Origin: Streptomyces sp.
GTDB taxonomy: Bacteria > Actinomycetota > Actinomycetes > Streptomycetales > Streptomycetaceae
NCBI RefSeq assembly: GCF_019510245.1
Contig: NZ_JAEKKT010000169.1
Span: 1 to 44,372, forward strand
DNA: 44,372 bases
Direction of reading: 5' to 3'
Shown here: positions 1-7,190 of the stretch, in pieces
Layout: each line of letters begins with the position of its first letter
Position numbering within the stretch: the stretch's first letter is position 1
Position numbers and translations under genes: made by a program
Notes under the pieces: generated by a model
The model's input: the letters and a program-made list of their open reading frames with translations, nothing else
The model's database searches: none
What the model was told of the DNA's origin: nothing

Positions 1-140
1 GGGATCGAGGAGAGGAGGGTACGGCGGAGGGAGTTGCCGAGGGTGTAGCCGAAGCCCGGCTCCAGCGGCTCGATCACGAACCGGGAGCGGAACTCGTCGA
101 CGACCTCTTCGGTCAACGAGGGACGCTGAGCGATCAGCAC
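1..140 (-). CDS. rpoA: RNA polymerase alpha subunit, N-terminal part (runs off the window)
   Basis: Reading the minus strand from a GTG at 138-140 gives 46 residues beginning (M)LIAQRPSLTEEVVDEF and continuing through FVIEPLEPGFGYTLGNSLRR. This is the dimerisation-domain start of actinobacterial RpoA, the scaffold of RNA polymerase. A GGAGG lies 8 nt upstream of the GTG, so the start is credible. The housekeeping Streptomyces rpoA normally follows rpsD in a ribosomal operon. Here the upstream neighbour is a divergent small gene instead, so this may be a second rpoA copy. The rest of the gene is outside the window, so it is not known whether it is full length. Confidence 0.85.
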   Translation of the reverse strand, partial: MLIAQRPSLTEEVVDEFRSRFVIEPLEPGFGYTLGNSLRRTLLSSI

Positions 141-345
141 GAGGTATTGCCTCCAATGTCTGGCGCCCGCAATCTGACGCCGTGGTCCCCGAAGGGTACG
201 GGGGGTGCGGCCGTCTACGAAGCCGAACCGCCCGACAGCGCCCGTCTGCCCGCCGACCGGTCGGCGGGCTCAGCTCCTGCCGAGATGGGATCCGATGATG
301 AACGGGGCGGCCACCGGCGCAGTTCGTGGGCACATACTGGAGGCA

Positions 346-567
346 ATGACTAAGCCCGCTGCACCGAAGCGTCATCTGCCCACCAGCCCCTTCAAAGCCC
401 CGGTCGCACCAGCTCCCCGGCATTTCGCCGTGGGCGACCAGGTCACACACGACGTCTACGGCCTCGGCCGAGTGATCGGCATCGAGGACGGAATCGCGGC
501 ACTCGTGGATTTCGGCTCGGAGCAGATGCGGATCCTGAGCCCGTACACGAAGATGACCAAGCTGTAG
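346..567 (+). CDS. small CarD-like (KOW/Tudor-type) protein, 73 aa
   Basis: The ATG at 346 has GGAGG 3 nt upstream; the longer GTG-started frame has an arginine/proline-rich N-terminus unlike a real protein. The first ~28 residues are basic and proline-rich. They are followed by VGDQVTHDVYGLGRVIGIED and a beta-rich end finishing in PYTKMTKL. The 'GDxVxHxxYGxGxV' pattern is the start of CarD/TRCF RNAP-interaction and Tudor-like domains. The protein is much shorter than CarD (~160 aa) and lacks the DNA-binding helices. It is divergent from the rpoA-like gene. A role touching RNA polymerase is inferred only from the fold and that neighbour. Confidence 0.75.
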   Translation: MTKPAAPKRHLPTSPFKAPVAPAPRHFAVGDQVTHDVYGLGRVIGIEDGIAALVDFGSEQMRILSPYTKMTKL

Positions 568-660
568 AACCGCTGTGCCCTGCCATGGCACGCCAGGCCC
601 CAGCAGGGACCCGCAACGAAAGCGAGACCTCTCATCGATCCGACGTCGTTGTTCTCCGCC

Positions 661-801
661 ATGGAAGGGCAGCCCGGCTACACCACGCCGGCATCGCCAC
701 CTCCGACGACCAACCCCTTCCAGACCCCGGACTTCGGGGAAGACGAAGCATTCCTGCCTGAGGAGGCACAGGAGCCGGCCTGGCGCGTGCGTGCGGCGTA
801 G
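661..801 (+). CDS. possible small acidic protein, 46 aa (doubtful)
   Basis: An ATG at 661 opens a 46-codon frame rich in Pro, Thr, Glu and Asp, with an amino-acid balance more like coding DNA than the arginine-rich frames around it. No good ribosome binding site is visible. The same frame is open without interruption from the stop of the preceding small gene, so this may be the tail of a decayed gene. The remaining bases from 568 to 890 show nothing else recognisable. Confidence 0.2.
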   Translation: MEGQPGYTTPASPPPTTNPFQTPDFGEDEAFLPEEAQEPAWRVRAA

Positions 802-892
802 CCGAAGGCAGCAGGGAGTCACAGCCGGCCCCGACGATCAGCCCTCTGGCCCGCACCTGGCCCGCGACAGCTGATCACCATGGACAGCAAAC

Positions 893-917
893 AGGCCCGG
901 GTCTCTGACCTGGGCCT
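893..917 (-). terminator. hairpin terminator behind the tRNA-Gly relic
   Basis: AGGCCC(G)GGTC - tct - GACC(T)GGGCCT forms an 11-bp stem with one G-U pair and a 3-nt loop. On the minus strand it lies just after the CCA end of the tRNA-like sequence and is followed by a T-rich stretch, as is usual behind Streptomyces tRNA genes. Confidence 0.6.
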
Positions 918-923
918 TCTCCA

Positions 924-957
924 TGGAGCGAGTGACGAGAATCGAACTCGCGCTCGC
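924..957 (-). tRNA. tRNA-Gly 3'-end relic (T arm and acceptor strand only)
   Basis: On the minus strand this reads GCGAGCGCGAGTTCGATTCT followed by CGTCACTCGCTCCA: a T arm with TTCGATT loop, an acceptor strand and an encoded CCA, matching the 3' third of a Streptomyces tRNA-Gly. The D and anticodon arms are not found upstream, so this is not a working tRNA. Such 3' ends are left behind when elements integrate into tRNA genes. A 17-bp core recurs at 10994-11010 in the same orientation. Confidence 0.65.
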
Positions 958-1007
958 AGTGTGGAAAGCGACGGTGCGCATGACTTCCGCTGCGTGGATG
1001 TCGCGGC

Positions 1008-1130
1008 TCAGCTCGGACGGCAGGCACTGGGTGCTTCCTTGGTGCAGTAGGTGATCGTCGGGTAGTACGCGCCCGTCGCCTCCACAGGGTCGGCGCCCTT
1101 CTCGACGTCTGCAACAGGCGCCTCGGTCCC
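1008..1130 (-). pseudogene. possible C-terminal gene fragment, unidentified
   Basis: The minus-strand frame ending at 1008 reads sensibly for about 40 residues (contains ATGAYYPTITYCTKEAPSAC) with far fewer arginines than the frames around it. Further upstream it turns into arginine/proline-rich noise inside the antisense of the AmaP gene. It may be the last part of a lost gene. I do not recognise the family. Confidence 0.2.
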
Positions 1131-1158
1131 CCGGCCCGGCTGCGTCCGGGGCTCGGGT

Positions 1159-1767
1159 CTACAGCGCGCGGTGGGGTGGGTGACGGACGACGCGCAAGCG
1201 GGCCTCGGCGGGCATGGCCGGGGAGCCTGTGCACTGGCGCGCGGTGCGCAGCGGGCCTTGGCAGAGGGCGTCGAGGGCGGCGTCGGGTGCTCCCCGAGGG
1301 GCGAGGGTGAGGGCGATGCGGGTACGAGGGCGGGCACGTCGACCCGTGATGCGGACGTCGGCCTCCTGGACGCCGGGCAGGGCGCCGGCGTCGGTGGCGA
1401 TCGCGTCGCTGAGTGCGCGGTCGCGGAGTTCGACGCCTTCCTGCGGGGGCGTACCGCCGACGGATACCCCGCCGGGGTGACGTCGGCGCAGTTGGGCCAG
1501 CAGCCACCACAGGGCCAGGACGGTGATCAGGGTGAGGCCGGCGATGACCGCGGGCCACCACCACCAGCCCTGGCTGCTCCAGCGGGCCCGGTCCGCGGAG
1601 CTGAGCAGGACGTCGTCCGGGGTGGTCAGAGGCCAGCCGGCGGGCGGCGCCAGGTCTTGGCGCCGGTAGAAGTCCAGGCCGGCGGCGCCTGTCAGCAGGC
1701 CGCCGCCGAGCAGTACCAGTCCGGTGAGGGCCAGCAGAATGCGGTTGAGTACGGATCGCGGCGTCAT
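1159..1767 (-). CDS. amaP: AmaP-like alkaline-shock membrane anchor protein, 202 aa
   Basis: Last gene of the minus-strand Asp23 operon. Residues ~8-30 and ~68-92 are hydrophobic membrane segments separated by an extracytoplasmic loop with a WWWW cluster at its end. The cytoplasmic C-terminal half carries a small alpha/beta domain resembling Asp23-associated anchor proteins. In Firmicutes AmaP tethers Asp23 to the membrane; this role is inferred from family and operon position. The start ATG at 1767 follows the upstream DUF6286 gene by 25 bp. The C-terminus is arginine/histidine-rich. Confidence 0.75.
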   Translation of the reverse strand: MTPRSVLNRILLALTGLVLLGGGLLTGAAGLDFYRRQDLAPPAGWPLTTPDDVLLSSADRARWSSQGWWWWPAVIAGLTLITVLALWWLLAQLRRRHPGGVSVGGTPPQEGVELRDRALSDAIATDAGALPGVQEADVRITGRRARPRTRIALTLAPRGAPDAALDALCQGPLRTARQCTGSPAMPAEARLRVVRHPPHRAL

Positions 1768-1792
1768 GGGAGGGGCTCCGGCTGGGTGTCGG

Positions 1793-2491
1793 TCAGACGG
1801 TGCGTTGCCGCACCCGTACGACGATTCGTGGGGGACGGGAGAGGGCGAGCCTGCCGCGTTCTTCGCTGAGGACGGTGGCGAGGTCGTCCTTCACCTGCTC
1901 CGGATCTCGGAAGCGGACGTCCACGCGGGCTTTGATGCGGTGGCGGCGCACCCGAATACGTGCTCTGCTCACGCCCGAGACCTGCATGGCGGCGTCGCGG
2001 AGCAGGACGGCGGCGCCGTCGCGGTCCAGTGAGGCCCGCAGCTGGGGCGGGGGACAGTCGCCCGGCGAGCGCAACGGCAGTCGGCGGCGTAGGCCGGGTG
2101 TGAGCGCCAGGGCGATCAGCCAGACGCCGACGGCAGCCGCCACGGCGGCTCCGGTGAGCATCCACACATCGCCCACCGGACGGGTGGCGAGTTCGTCGGC
2201 CAGCTGCTTTCGCCAAGCTGCTGCCTGGCGTCCCGCTCGTACGGCGACGACATCGATCAGCGCCGCGCCTGCCGCCGCGGCAATCACCGAGGCGACGAGC
2301 GCGGCCGGAAGGCGGCGCGCGGACCACGGGCGGTGGGTGGTGTGCCCGCGTTTGTGGCCGGCCGCCGCTGTGCCCGGCGGGAGCGTGTCGCGTCCGGGCG
2401 GTGGGGGCTCGGTCGGCTCCTCCGGCGGAACCGTGTCACGGTGCGGGGGCCGTTCGAGGCGTGGGGCGGGAGGGCCCGGGTCGGGTGTCAT
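1793..2491 (-). CDS. DUF6286-type membrane protein of the Asp23 operon, 232 aa
   Basis: The N-terminal ~55 residues are a proline-rich cytoplasmic tail. Two membrane helices follow (about residues 62-85 and 110-130), then a C-terminal domain (~150-232) with alternating charged and hydrophobic strands. This is the organisation of DUF6286 proteins that sit next to Asp23 genes in actinomycetes. GGAGG lies 5-9 nt upstream of the ATG at 2491. Function is unknown; context points to envelope stress or membrane anchoring together with AmaP and Asp23. Confidence 0.75.
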   Translation of the reverse strand: MTPDPGPPAPRLERPPHRDTVPPEEPTEPPPPGRDTLPPGTAAAGHKRGHTTHRPWSARRLPAALVASVIAAAAGAALIDVVAVRAGRQAAAWRKQLADELATRPVGDVWMLTGAAVAAAVGVWLIALALTPGLRRRLPLRSPGDCPPPQLRASLDRDGAAVLLRDAAMQVSGVSRARIRVRRHRIKARVDVRFRDPEQVKDDLATVLSEERGRLALSRPPRIVVRVRQRTV

Positions 2492-2539
2492 TCCGGTCCT
2501 CCTTCATGGGCGGCATGCCGGGCGGCCGGGCACGGCGGC

Positions 2540-2956
2540 TCACCGGACCCGTCCCCGGTTCGCGCCGGCGGCGGTCACCAGCCGACGGATGGTGAGGGCG
2601 ACTTCTCCCACGTGCAGGCCGGTCAGCTGAGCCACCCGCTCGGCGACGTCGTGCTGAATCCGCTCGCAGGCGTGGGGGATGTCGGTGGGATAGGGCAGGT
2701 CCAGGGTCAGGTGCAGGCGCACCGAGCCGGTGTGGACGGCGGCAGAGGCGGTGGGCGCTGCCGATCCGCTCCGGTCAGGCGGCAGGGCGGCCCGCCGGGA
2801 CTGAGCCGCACGTGCGGCCTGAGCTGCTATCCGGGCCACCACCTTGTCGGGAATGACGGTGGCGCCTCGCTCGGCCGGGGGCGGCAGCCCTACAACCCGC
2901 GCCGGTGGGCCGGGCCCGGCGTCGGGAGGGCCGACGGAGCCGGGTCGGGCATTCAC
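2540..2956 (-). CDS. Asp23/Gls24 family envelope stress protein (second copy), 138 aa
   Basis: I take the GTG at 2956, which overlaps the TGA of the small membrane protein gene by 4 bp (GTGA), indicating translational coupling. A longer frame exists but runs across the upstream gene. After a proline-rich start comes the Asp23-type pattern: ATVIPDKVVARIAAQAAR, then strands VRLHLTLDLPYP and a C-terminal helix HDVAERVAQLTG followed by VGEVALTIRRL. Asp23 proteins are small alpha/beta proteins of the envelope-stress response held near the membrane by AmaP-like anchors. Confidence 0.8.
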   Translation of the reverse strand: MNARPGSVGPPDAGPGPPARVVGLPPPAERGATVIPDKVVARIAAQAARAAQSRRAALPPDRSGSAAPTASAAVHTGSVRLHLTLDLPYPTDIPHACERIQHDVAERVAQLTGLHVGEVALTIRRLVTAAGANRGRVR

Positions 2957-3120
2957 CGCTGCCTCCGTGCCGGGAGGTCGAGGTCGCCCTGAAGGACGAG
3001 GCCGACGACCAGACCCGCCGCCCCCAGGACGAGAACCAGCAGGAATGCCCAGAAACCGCCGAAGTAACCGGCGAAGCCCAGGGCCATCCCGGCCCCGAGG
3101 CCCATAGTCGCTGCGTTCAT
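2953..3120 (-). CDS. small glycine-rich membrane protein (DUF2273-like), 55 aa
   Basis: ATG at 3120, stop TGA at 2953-2955. The product is almost entirely one hydrophobic hairpin: MGLGAGMALGFAGYFGGFWA, then a second run FLLVLVLGAAGLVVGLVL ending in a short charged tail. Small two-helix proteins of this type sit between paired Asp23 genes in many Gram-positive operons (DUF2273). It is coupled to the following Asp23 gene by a 4-bp overlap. Confidence 0.85.
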   Translation of the reverse strand: MNAATMGLGAGMALGFAGYFGGFWAFLLVLVLGAAGLVVGLVLQGDLDLPARRQR

Positions 3121-3196
3121 CACTCACTCACCCATCTCGCGAGCGCCATCCGAATGACACCGTTCGCGCCAGTGCGCGGCGGCGGATCATGGTGGG

Positions 3197-3673
3197 TCAC
3201 CTCACGCGGCCGTCCTCCGGTTCCTCCTCCTCGTCGGGGAGGTGGACGTCGTCGACGGCGATGTTCACCTCGACGACCTCCAGTCCGGTCATCCGCTCCA
3301 CGGCGCTGATCACGTCGGTGCGCACGTCGCCGGCGACATCGACGATCGAGACGCCGTACTCGACGACGACGTCCAGGTCCACGGCGGCCTGGCTCTCCCC
3401 CACCTCCACCTTCACCCCTCGGGTGACGCCGCCGCCCGCGCCGGGGACACGTTCCCGCATGGCACCGATGGCGCGGGCCATCCCCGCCCCGAGGTTGTGG
3501 ATGCCCGGTACCTCACGGGCGGCCATGCCCGCGATCTTGGCCACCACACTGTCCGCGATGGTGGTCTTCCCCCTTGTCCCCGCCAAAGCCCCGGCGCCGG
3601 TACGGCCCTTCAGCGCGGTCTCGCCTCCACCGGGCCGAGTGTCTCCGGCGGCGCTGGTGCTGATGTCCGTCAT
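3197..3673 (-). CDS. Asp23/Gls24 family envelope stress response protein, 158 aa
   Basis: First gene of the minus-strand operon. After a ~35-residue disordered start, the Asp23 domain runs from TTIADSVVAKIAGMAAREVP to about residue 148. It has the family's VDLDVVVEYGVSIVDVAGDV core and EVVEVNIAVDDVHLPD end, and finishes with an acidic EEEEPED tail. The ATG at 3673 has GAGG 8 nt upstream. The gene diverges from the ECF sigma gene; the 163-bp gap holds a perfect CRP-type palindrome that could control both. Confidence 0.9.
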   Translation of the reverse strand: MTDISTSAAGDTRPGGGETALKGRTGAGALAGTRGKTTIADSVVAKIAGMAAREVPGIHNLGAGMARAIGAMRERVPGAGGGVTRGVKVEVGESQAAVDLDVVVEYGVSIVDVAGDVRTDVISAVERMTGLEVVEVNIAVDDVHLPDEEEEPEDGRVR

Positions 3674-3769
3674 GACGGTCGCCTCGATCGGTCGGTCGGT
3701 CGCTCGGGCACCGGCGTGATGCCCTCGAAGAATTGGACATATCCGGCATTCGACTTCTCACGCGAAGGT

Positions 3770-3789
3770 AATGTGATGTGCATCACATT
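3770..3789. promoter_or_regulatory. CRP/FNR-type operator between divergent stress operons
   Basis: AATGTGATGTGCATCACATT contains TGTGA-N6-TCACA at 3772-3787, an exact match to the classical CRP/FNR-family half-sites, with arms extended to 9 bp. It lies 97 bp upstream of the Asp23 operon start and 48 bp upstream of the sigma factor start. The regulator is not encoded in the window. Confidence 0.6.
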
Positions 3790-3836
3790 CATGCGGTGCG
3801 GGTACGCGCTCGTAGTGACCCGTGAGCAGGAGTGGC

Positions 3837-4412
3837 ATGAGCGAACGGAACGGTTCTTCACTACTGGGACGCGACCTGCCGGACGGGCTGCTGGCCGTGC
3901 GGGCCGCCGAGGGGGACGAGGACTCCTTCGCTGTTCTGGTCCAGCGGCACAGCCGTCCCCTCCTCGCCCTGGCCTGCCACCTGCTCGGCAACGCACAGGA
4001 TGCCGAGGAGGCCGTTCAGGACGCCTTCGTCAGTGCCTGGCGGCGACTGCCGGAATACCGTCACGGCGCGGAGTTCCGCACGTGGATCTACCGGATCACG
4101 GTCAACCGTTGTCTGAACACACGCCGCCGCCGACTGCCGCCCCTCCCACTGGACTCCGTCTCCGAACCCGCGACGGGCGACGGGCGGAGTTCACCCGCCC
4201 GAGCCGCCGAGCAGGACGCAGCCGCGGCCGCCCTGGCGTGCGCCCTCGGCGAGCTGGACGCCGAACAGCGTGTCTGCTGGATCCTGCGGGAGCTGCAGGG
4301 CCTGTCCTACAAGGAGATCGCGCACGTGACCCGTGCCAGTGAGCAGACGGTGCGCGGCAGGCTGTTCAGGGCACGCCGGTCGCTGAAGGAGGCGATGGCC
4401 CCATGGCGCTAG
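3837..4412 (+). CDS. ECF-type RNA polymerase sigma factor, 191 aa
   Basis: I take ATG 3837 because AGGAG lies just upstream; a GTG at 3822 would add five residues. Sigma-70 region 2 is at ~25-95 (FAVLVQRHSRPLLALACHLL, AEEAVQDAFVSAWRRLPEY, FRTWIYRITVN). Region 4 is at ~130-185 (LDAEQRVCWILRELQGLSYK, TVRGRLFRARRSL). A serine/alanine-rich linker joins them. The last codons overlap the next gene by 10 bp, so the two are translationally coupled. The product presumably directs transcription in envelope stress together with its Asp23-containing partner. Confidence 0.9.
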   Translation: MSERNGSSLLGRDLPDGLLAVRAAEGDEDSFAVLVQRHSRPLLALACHLLGNAQDAEEAVQDAFVSAWRRLPEYRHGAEFRTWIYRITVNRCLNTRRRRLPPLPLDSVSEPATGDGRSSPARAAEQDAAAAALACALGELDAEQRVCWILRELQGLSYKEIAHVTRASEQTVRGRLFRARRSLKEAMAPWR

Positions 4413-5074
4413 ACGACCCGCACGCGCGGCCTGCCGAACCGCTCGGAGACGTTGAGCCTCCCGACGCGGCGGCCCCGCTCGCGCTCGCAGGTGACGAGGT
4501 ACTGACCTGCGGCCGCCTGCTCAGCCAGGTCTGGGAGCAGGCACAGGACGCCGCTCCGGCTGCGGATCCGCACACCACGTCATGTCCGCAGTGCCGCGAG
4601 GCCGTCGAGGGACTGGCCACGTTGAACGCGGCGACGTGGGCGCTGCGCGCCAAGGACCCTCCCGGCCTGCAGGCGCTCGCCGACCGCGTCATGAGCATCG
4701 TCAGGGCCGAAGTCAGGCTCGGACGGTCGCTGCCGCTGGCTGACACGGAGCGGGATCTGCAGATCGCCGAGAGCGCCGCGGCGAAGGCGCTGCGGCAGGC
4801 CGCGGATACGGTCCCCGGTGCGAGAGCCGCAGCCTGCCGGATCGTATGCACAGCTGGGGGCAGCGGCGTGGAGGTGACCATGACCCTCGCCGTCGACCTG
4901 GACCGTCCGCTGCCCGAGAGGGTCGATCAGGTACGCCGATCAGTCGTCCGCGCCGCCGGACAGGCCCTGGGGTTGGCCGTGACGGCCGTCGACATCATCG
5001 TGGTCGACGTACTGGAACCGTTCTTGCCTCTCGACCCTGTGGGCTCCGGGCACAGCACAGGCAGTGGAACGTGA
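4403..5074 (+). CDS. zinc anti-sigma-like / Asp23 fusion protein, 223 aa
   Basis: Starts inside the end of the sigma gene (ATG 4403). The N-terminal third contains CGRLLSQVWEQA and then HTTSCPQC (His57, Cys61, Cys64), the H-x3-C-x2-C signature of zinc-binding anti-sigma factors. The rest (~100-215) has an Asp23-like pattern: LQIAESAAAKALRQAAD, VEVTMTLAVDLDRPLPERVD, LAVTAVDIIVVDVLEPF. No membrane helix is visible. By position and motif I infer that it binds the sigma factor encoded just upstream. An anti-sigma zinc motif joined to an Asp23 domain is unusual. Confidence 0.75.
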   Translation: MALDDPHARPAEPLGDVEPPDAAAPLALAGDEVLTCGRLLSQVWEQAQDAAPAADPHTTSCPQCREAVEGLATLNAATWALRAKDPPGLQALADRVMSIVRAEVRLGRSLPLADTERDLQIAESAAAKALRQAADTVPGARAAACRIVCTAGGSGVEVTMTLAVDLDRPLPERVDQVRRSVVRAAGQALGLAVTAVDIIVVDVLEPFLPLDPVGSGHSTGSGT

Positions 5075-5451
5075 TGGCGACCACCGGCACGCTCCCTCCC
5101 CTCGGCGTCGCGGCCGAGGCCGCCCTCGCGGTTCCCGGCGTGGCCGGCCTGCAGCCCCGCCTCGCCCACCGCCTCGCGGCAGCCGCCTTGCCCACACGGC
5201 CAGGGACAACAGCCGCACACACCCCGCCCGAGGCGGGGGTTCGCGCCGACCGGGCGCCGGACGGCTCGGGATGGCACGTCGAGGTGCGCTGCATCCTGGC
5301 TGAAGGACACAGAGCGTTGGACACCGCCCGCAGCGTCCACGACCGGGTACAGGCCGCTGTCGTCTCCCACCTCGCCGCACACGGCGCCCCGGAAGCGGTC
5401 ACCGTCACGGTCACGGTGACCCGCATCGTCGCTCGGCACCCCCCGGCGTGA
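5074..5451 (+). CDS. small Asp23-like protein, 125 aa
   Basis: The ATG at 5074 overlaps the stop of the preceding gene (TGATG); a GTG one codon earlier is also possible. After an alanine-rich helix containing VPGVAGLQPRLAHRLAAAA, the second half has WHVEVRCILAEGHRALDTAR, AAVVSHLAAHG and a final strand VTVTVTVTRIVARH. This resembles the strand-helix-strand end of Asp23/Gls24 proteins, without the conserved N-terminal helix. Such genes commonly close sigma/Asp23 operons in Streptomyces. Exact function unknown. Confidence 0.7.
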   Translation: MATTGTLPPLGVAAEAALAVPGVAGLQPRLAHRLAAAALPTRPGTTAAHTPPEAGVRADRAPDGSGWHVEVRCILAEGHRALDTARSVHDRVQAAVVSHLAAHGAPEAVTVTVTVTRIVARHPPA

Positions 5452-5930
5452 GCCCCACACTCAGGTCCTGGAGCCGTCGGCGCCGGGGCGCTCACGCGAG
5501 TGGTGTGCGTAGCGCTCTTCGCCCTCCGGCCCACGCCGTCCGGGCAGTCGCGCCGTCGCGCTCCGAGTGCAGCCCGTCCGAGCCGCCGGATCGCGCGGAT
5601 TCTTGGCGACACGGGGCAAGGGCGCTGTCGCCCTCCTGGCCCTGCGCACGCCTCCGCGGGCAAGTACCAGCCGCCGCACAGCTGAGCCGGGCGGGACCCG
5701 GCCCGACGGCGAGAGGTGTGGGCGGCGGCCCGGCAGCGGGCTCCGCGCTCGGCGCCGCTGCCTCCGTCGGCCAGCCCAGGGGCCTTGGCGAGCGCACGGC
5801 TCCGGTGTCCGACGTCGTCGACGCGCAGAGAACAGGCATCGTCGGTGCGGCGGATCTGATGGGGGCCTCTCGCAGCGATGCGGTCGGTGCCGACTCCGAG
5901 GGCGCTCCCGATACGGCTCGCGTCGCGTGT
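5452..5930. other. intergenic stretch without recognisable genes
   Basis: Several long frames exist on both strands but all are rich in Arg/Pro/Ala/Ser, have no ribosome binding sites and match no domain I know. I see no clear terminator between the converging Asp23-like and MerR genes. Confidence 0.4.
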
Positions 5931-6275
5931 TCAGCCGGATCCGGGACTCGTCGCCGATTCGCTGGCAGCACGGCGGTACTCGGCGTTGATGCGCTGCGCT
6001 TCCTCAAGCTGGTCCTCGAGGATGACGATGCGGCACGCGGCCTCGATCGGGGTCCCCTTGTCGACGAGTTCGCGGGCACGAGCAGCGATCCGCAGTTGGT
6101 AGCGGGAGTACCGGCGGTGGCCCCCCTCCGAGCGGAGCGGGGTGATCAGACGGGCCTCACCGAGGGCCCGGAGGAAGCCCGGGGTGGTGCCGAGCATCTC
6201 GGCGGCCCGTCCCATCGTGTACGCGGGGTAGTCGTCGTCGTCCAGACGACCATTCAGAGGATTGTCCGATGTCAT
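5931..6275 (-). CDS. MerR-family transcriptional regulator, 114 aa
   Basis: ATG 6275 has GAGGTG just upstream; the longer frame is not needed. Residues ~14-85 form the MerR winged helix-turn-helix: YTMGRAAEMLGTTPGFLRAL, ARLITPLRSEGGHRRYSRYQ, then a helix with ARARELVDKGTPIEAACRIV. A coiled coil EDQLEEAQRINAEYRR follows (dimerisation). There is no large effector domain and no metal-binding cysteine pair. It is a small MerR of the kind often found near stress genes in Streptomyces. Confidence 0.9.
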   Translation of the reverse strand: MTSDNPLNGRLDDDDYPAYTMGRAAEMLGTTPGFLRALGEARLITPLRSEGGHRRYSRYQLRIAARARELVDKGTPIEAACRIVILEDQLEEAQRINAEYRRAASESATSPGSG

Positions 6276-6300
6276 GTCACCTCGCTGTGCAACGCGTCGA

Positions 6301-6332
6301 GGGGCCCTGGTGCCGTACGGCACCAGGGCCCC
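6301..6332. terminator. perfect 32-bp palindrome
   Basis: GGGGCCCTGGTGCCGT is followed immediately by its exact reverse complement ACGGCACCAGGGCCCC with no spacer. It sits 25 bp upstream of the MerR start. Most likely an intrinsic terminator of the tail-less Streptomyces type for something read across 6340-6790, but a role as an operator for the MerR gene cannot be excluded. Confidence 0.5.
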
Positions 6333-6792
6333 GAAGGGAATTCAACACCATCTGTCGGCCCTACTGCTGTGCCGACCTTCTGTTTCCGCTACCCGGCCCG
6401 GCAGGGCGGAGCGGGGGATCGCAGCTGCGTGACCGGGGACCACCATCCAATCCGGGGTCTTGCGGTACCCGGGCCGAGTGCCTCTCGGGCCGGGCGATCC
6501 TGATGGCGTCTGCTCCTCCGTTCCTTTCCGAACCAACCACTACCTGGTACTCAGCCACCCGCCAGTTCGTGTCTGGCAGGTCTCGTCGGACCGTGTCTAC
6601 GACAGGAAGCATACCCATACCAGGAACCAAAATCTACTCTCACAGAAGCAGGTTTCCTCCTTCTGGCGGAGGGACAGTCTTGCCGCGGTCGGCCCTCACC
6701 GGTTCGCCGGGACCGATCTCCTGTCACCCGCGCAGCCACTTCACGCCCCGCGGGCGGTTCGAAGTCCGGAGCGCCGAATAAACTCTGATGTC
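6333..6792. other. intergenic stretch, one doubtful minus-strand frame
   Basis: Base composition is noticeably less GC-rich than the flanks. A minus-strand frame at 6361-6618 begins MGMLPVVDTVRRDLPDTNWR and could be a small gene ending just before the 32-bp palindrome, but its codon third positions are not strongly GC-biased and its end is arginine/proline-rich. Not called. Confidence 0.25.
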
Positions 6793-7167
6793 ATGTCGAA
6801 CCCTGATGAGCTGCTCGTCGGCATCTCCGCCGCAGTGGAGTCCGAGCCAAGCAATCAGATGTCGCTGACCGTGGTCGTCGGCGGTGCCGTCATCACCGGC
6901 CGGCTGGCTCCCGAGGCCGTATGGCGGGAGCGGGTGGCGGAGGTCCTGAAGGACTCGGACCGTCTCGGCCCGTTCTCGGACGTCTTCGCCCGCGGCCCGC
7001 GCCGGGACGAGCCTGGTCGCGGCGAGGCGCCCACACATCTGCACTTTCATCTCGCCCGGATCCTGCAGGGAAGCGTGGGCATCCCGGAGACGGGCGGCAT
7101 GTACCGAGTCGCGATCAAGGACGTCAGCGCTTGGACCGTGGGCGATCTCAGCTACTTCGACCAGTGA
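6793..7167 (+). CDS. GvpU-like gas-vesicle accessory-type protein, 124 aa
   Basis: ATG 6793 opens a compact protein with the pattern MSLTVVVGGAVITGRLAPEA, a central charged helix, THLHFHLARILQGSVGIPET and a final YRVAIKDVSAWTVGDLSYFD. The alternation 'strand - V-I-T/S-G - ... - HLxxAR - P - GxYRVxxxxVxxWxxG' resembles the GvpU family of gas-vesicle accessory proteins, which also occurs outside gvp clusters in Streptomyces. No gas vesicle structural gene is in the window, so the name describes family resemblance only. Confidence 0.6.
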   Translation: MSNPDELLVGISAAVESEPSNQMSLTVVVGGAVITGRLAPEAVWRERVAEVLKDSDRLGPFSDVFARGPRRDEPGRGEAPTHLHFHLARILQGSVGIPETGGMYRVAIKDVSAWTVGDLSYFDQ

Positions 7168-7173
7168 GCCGCC

Positions 7174-7190
7174 GCCCCCGCAACGGGGGC
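7174..7190 (+). terminator. hairpin terminator after the GvpU-like gene
   Basis: GCCCCCG - CAA - CGGGGGC gives a perfect 7-bp stem with a 3-nt loop directly behind the stop codon at 7167. Confidence 0.55.

Noticed and set aside
1008..1564. Several overlapping minus-strand frames around the AmaP gene end
   Set aside because: They are arginine/proline-rich alternate frames of the AmaP gene; only the final ~40 codons before 1008 look possibly coding and are listed as a doubtful remnant.
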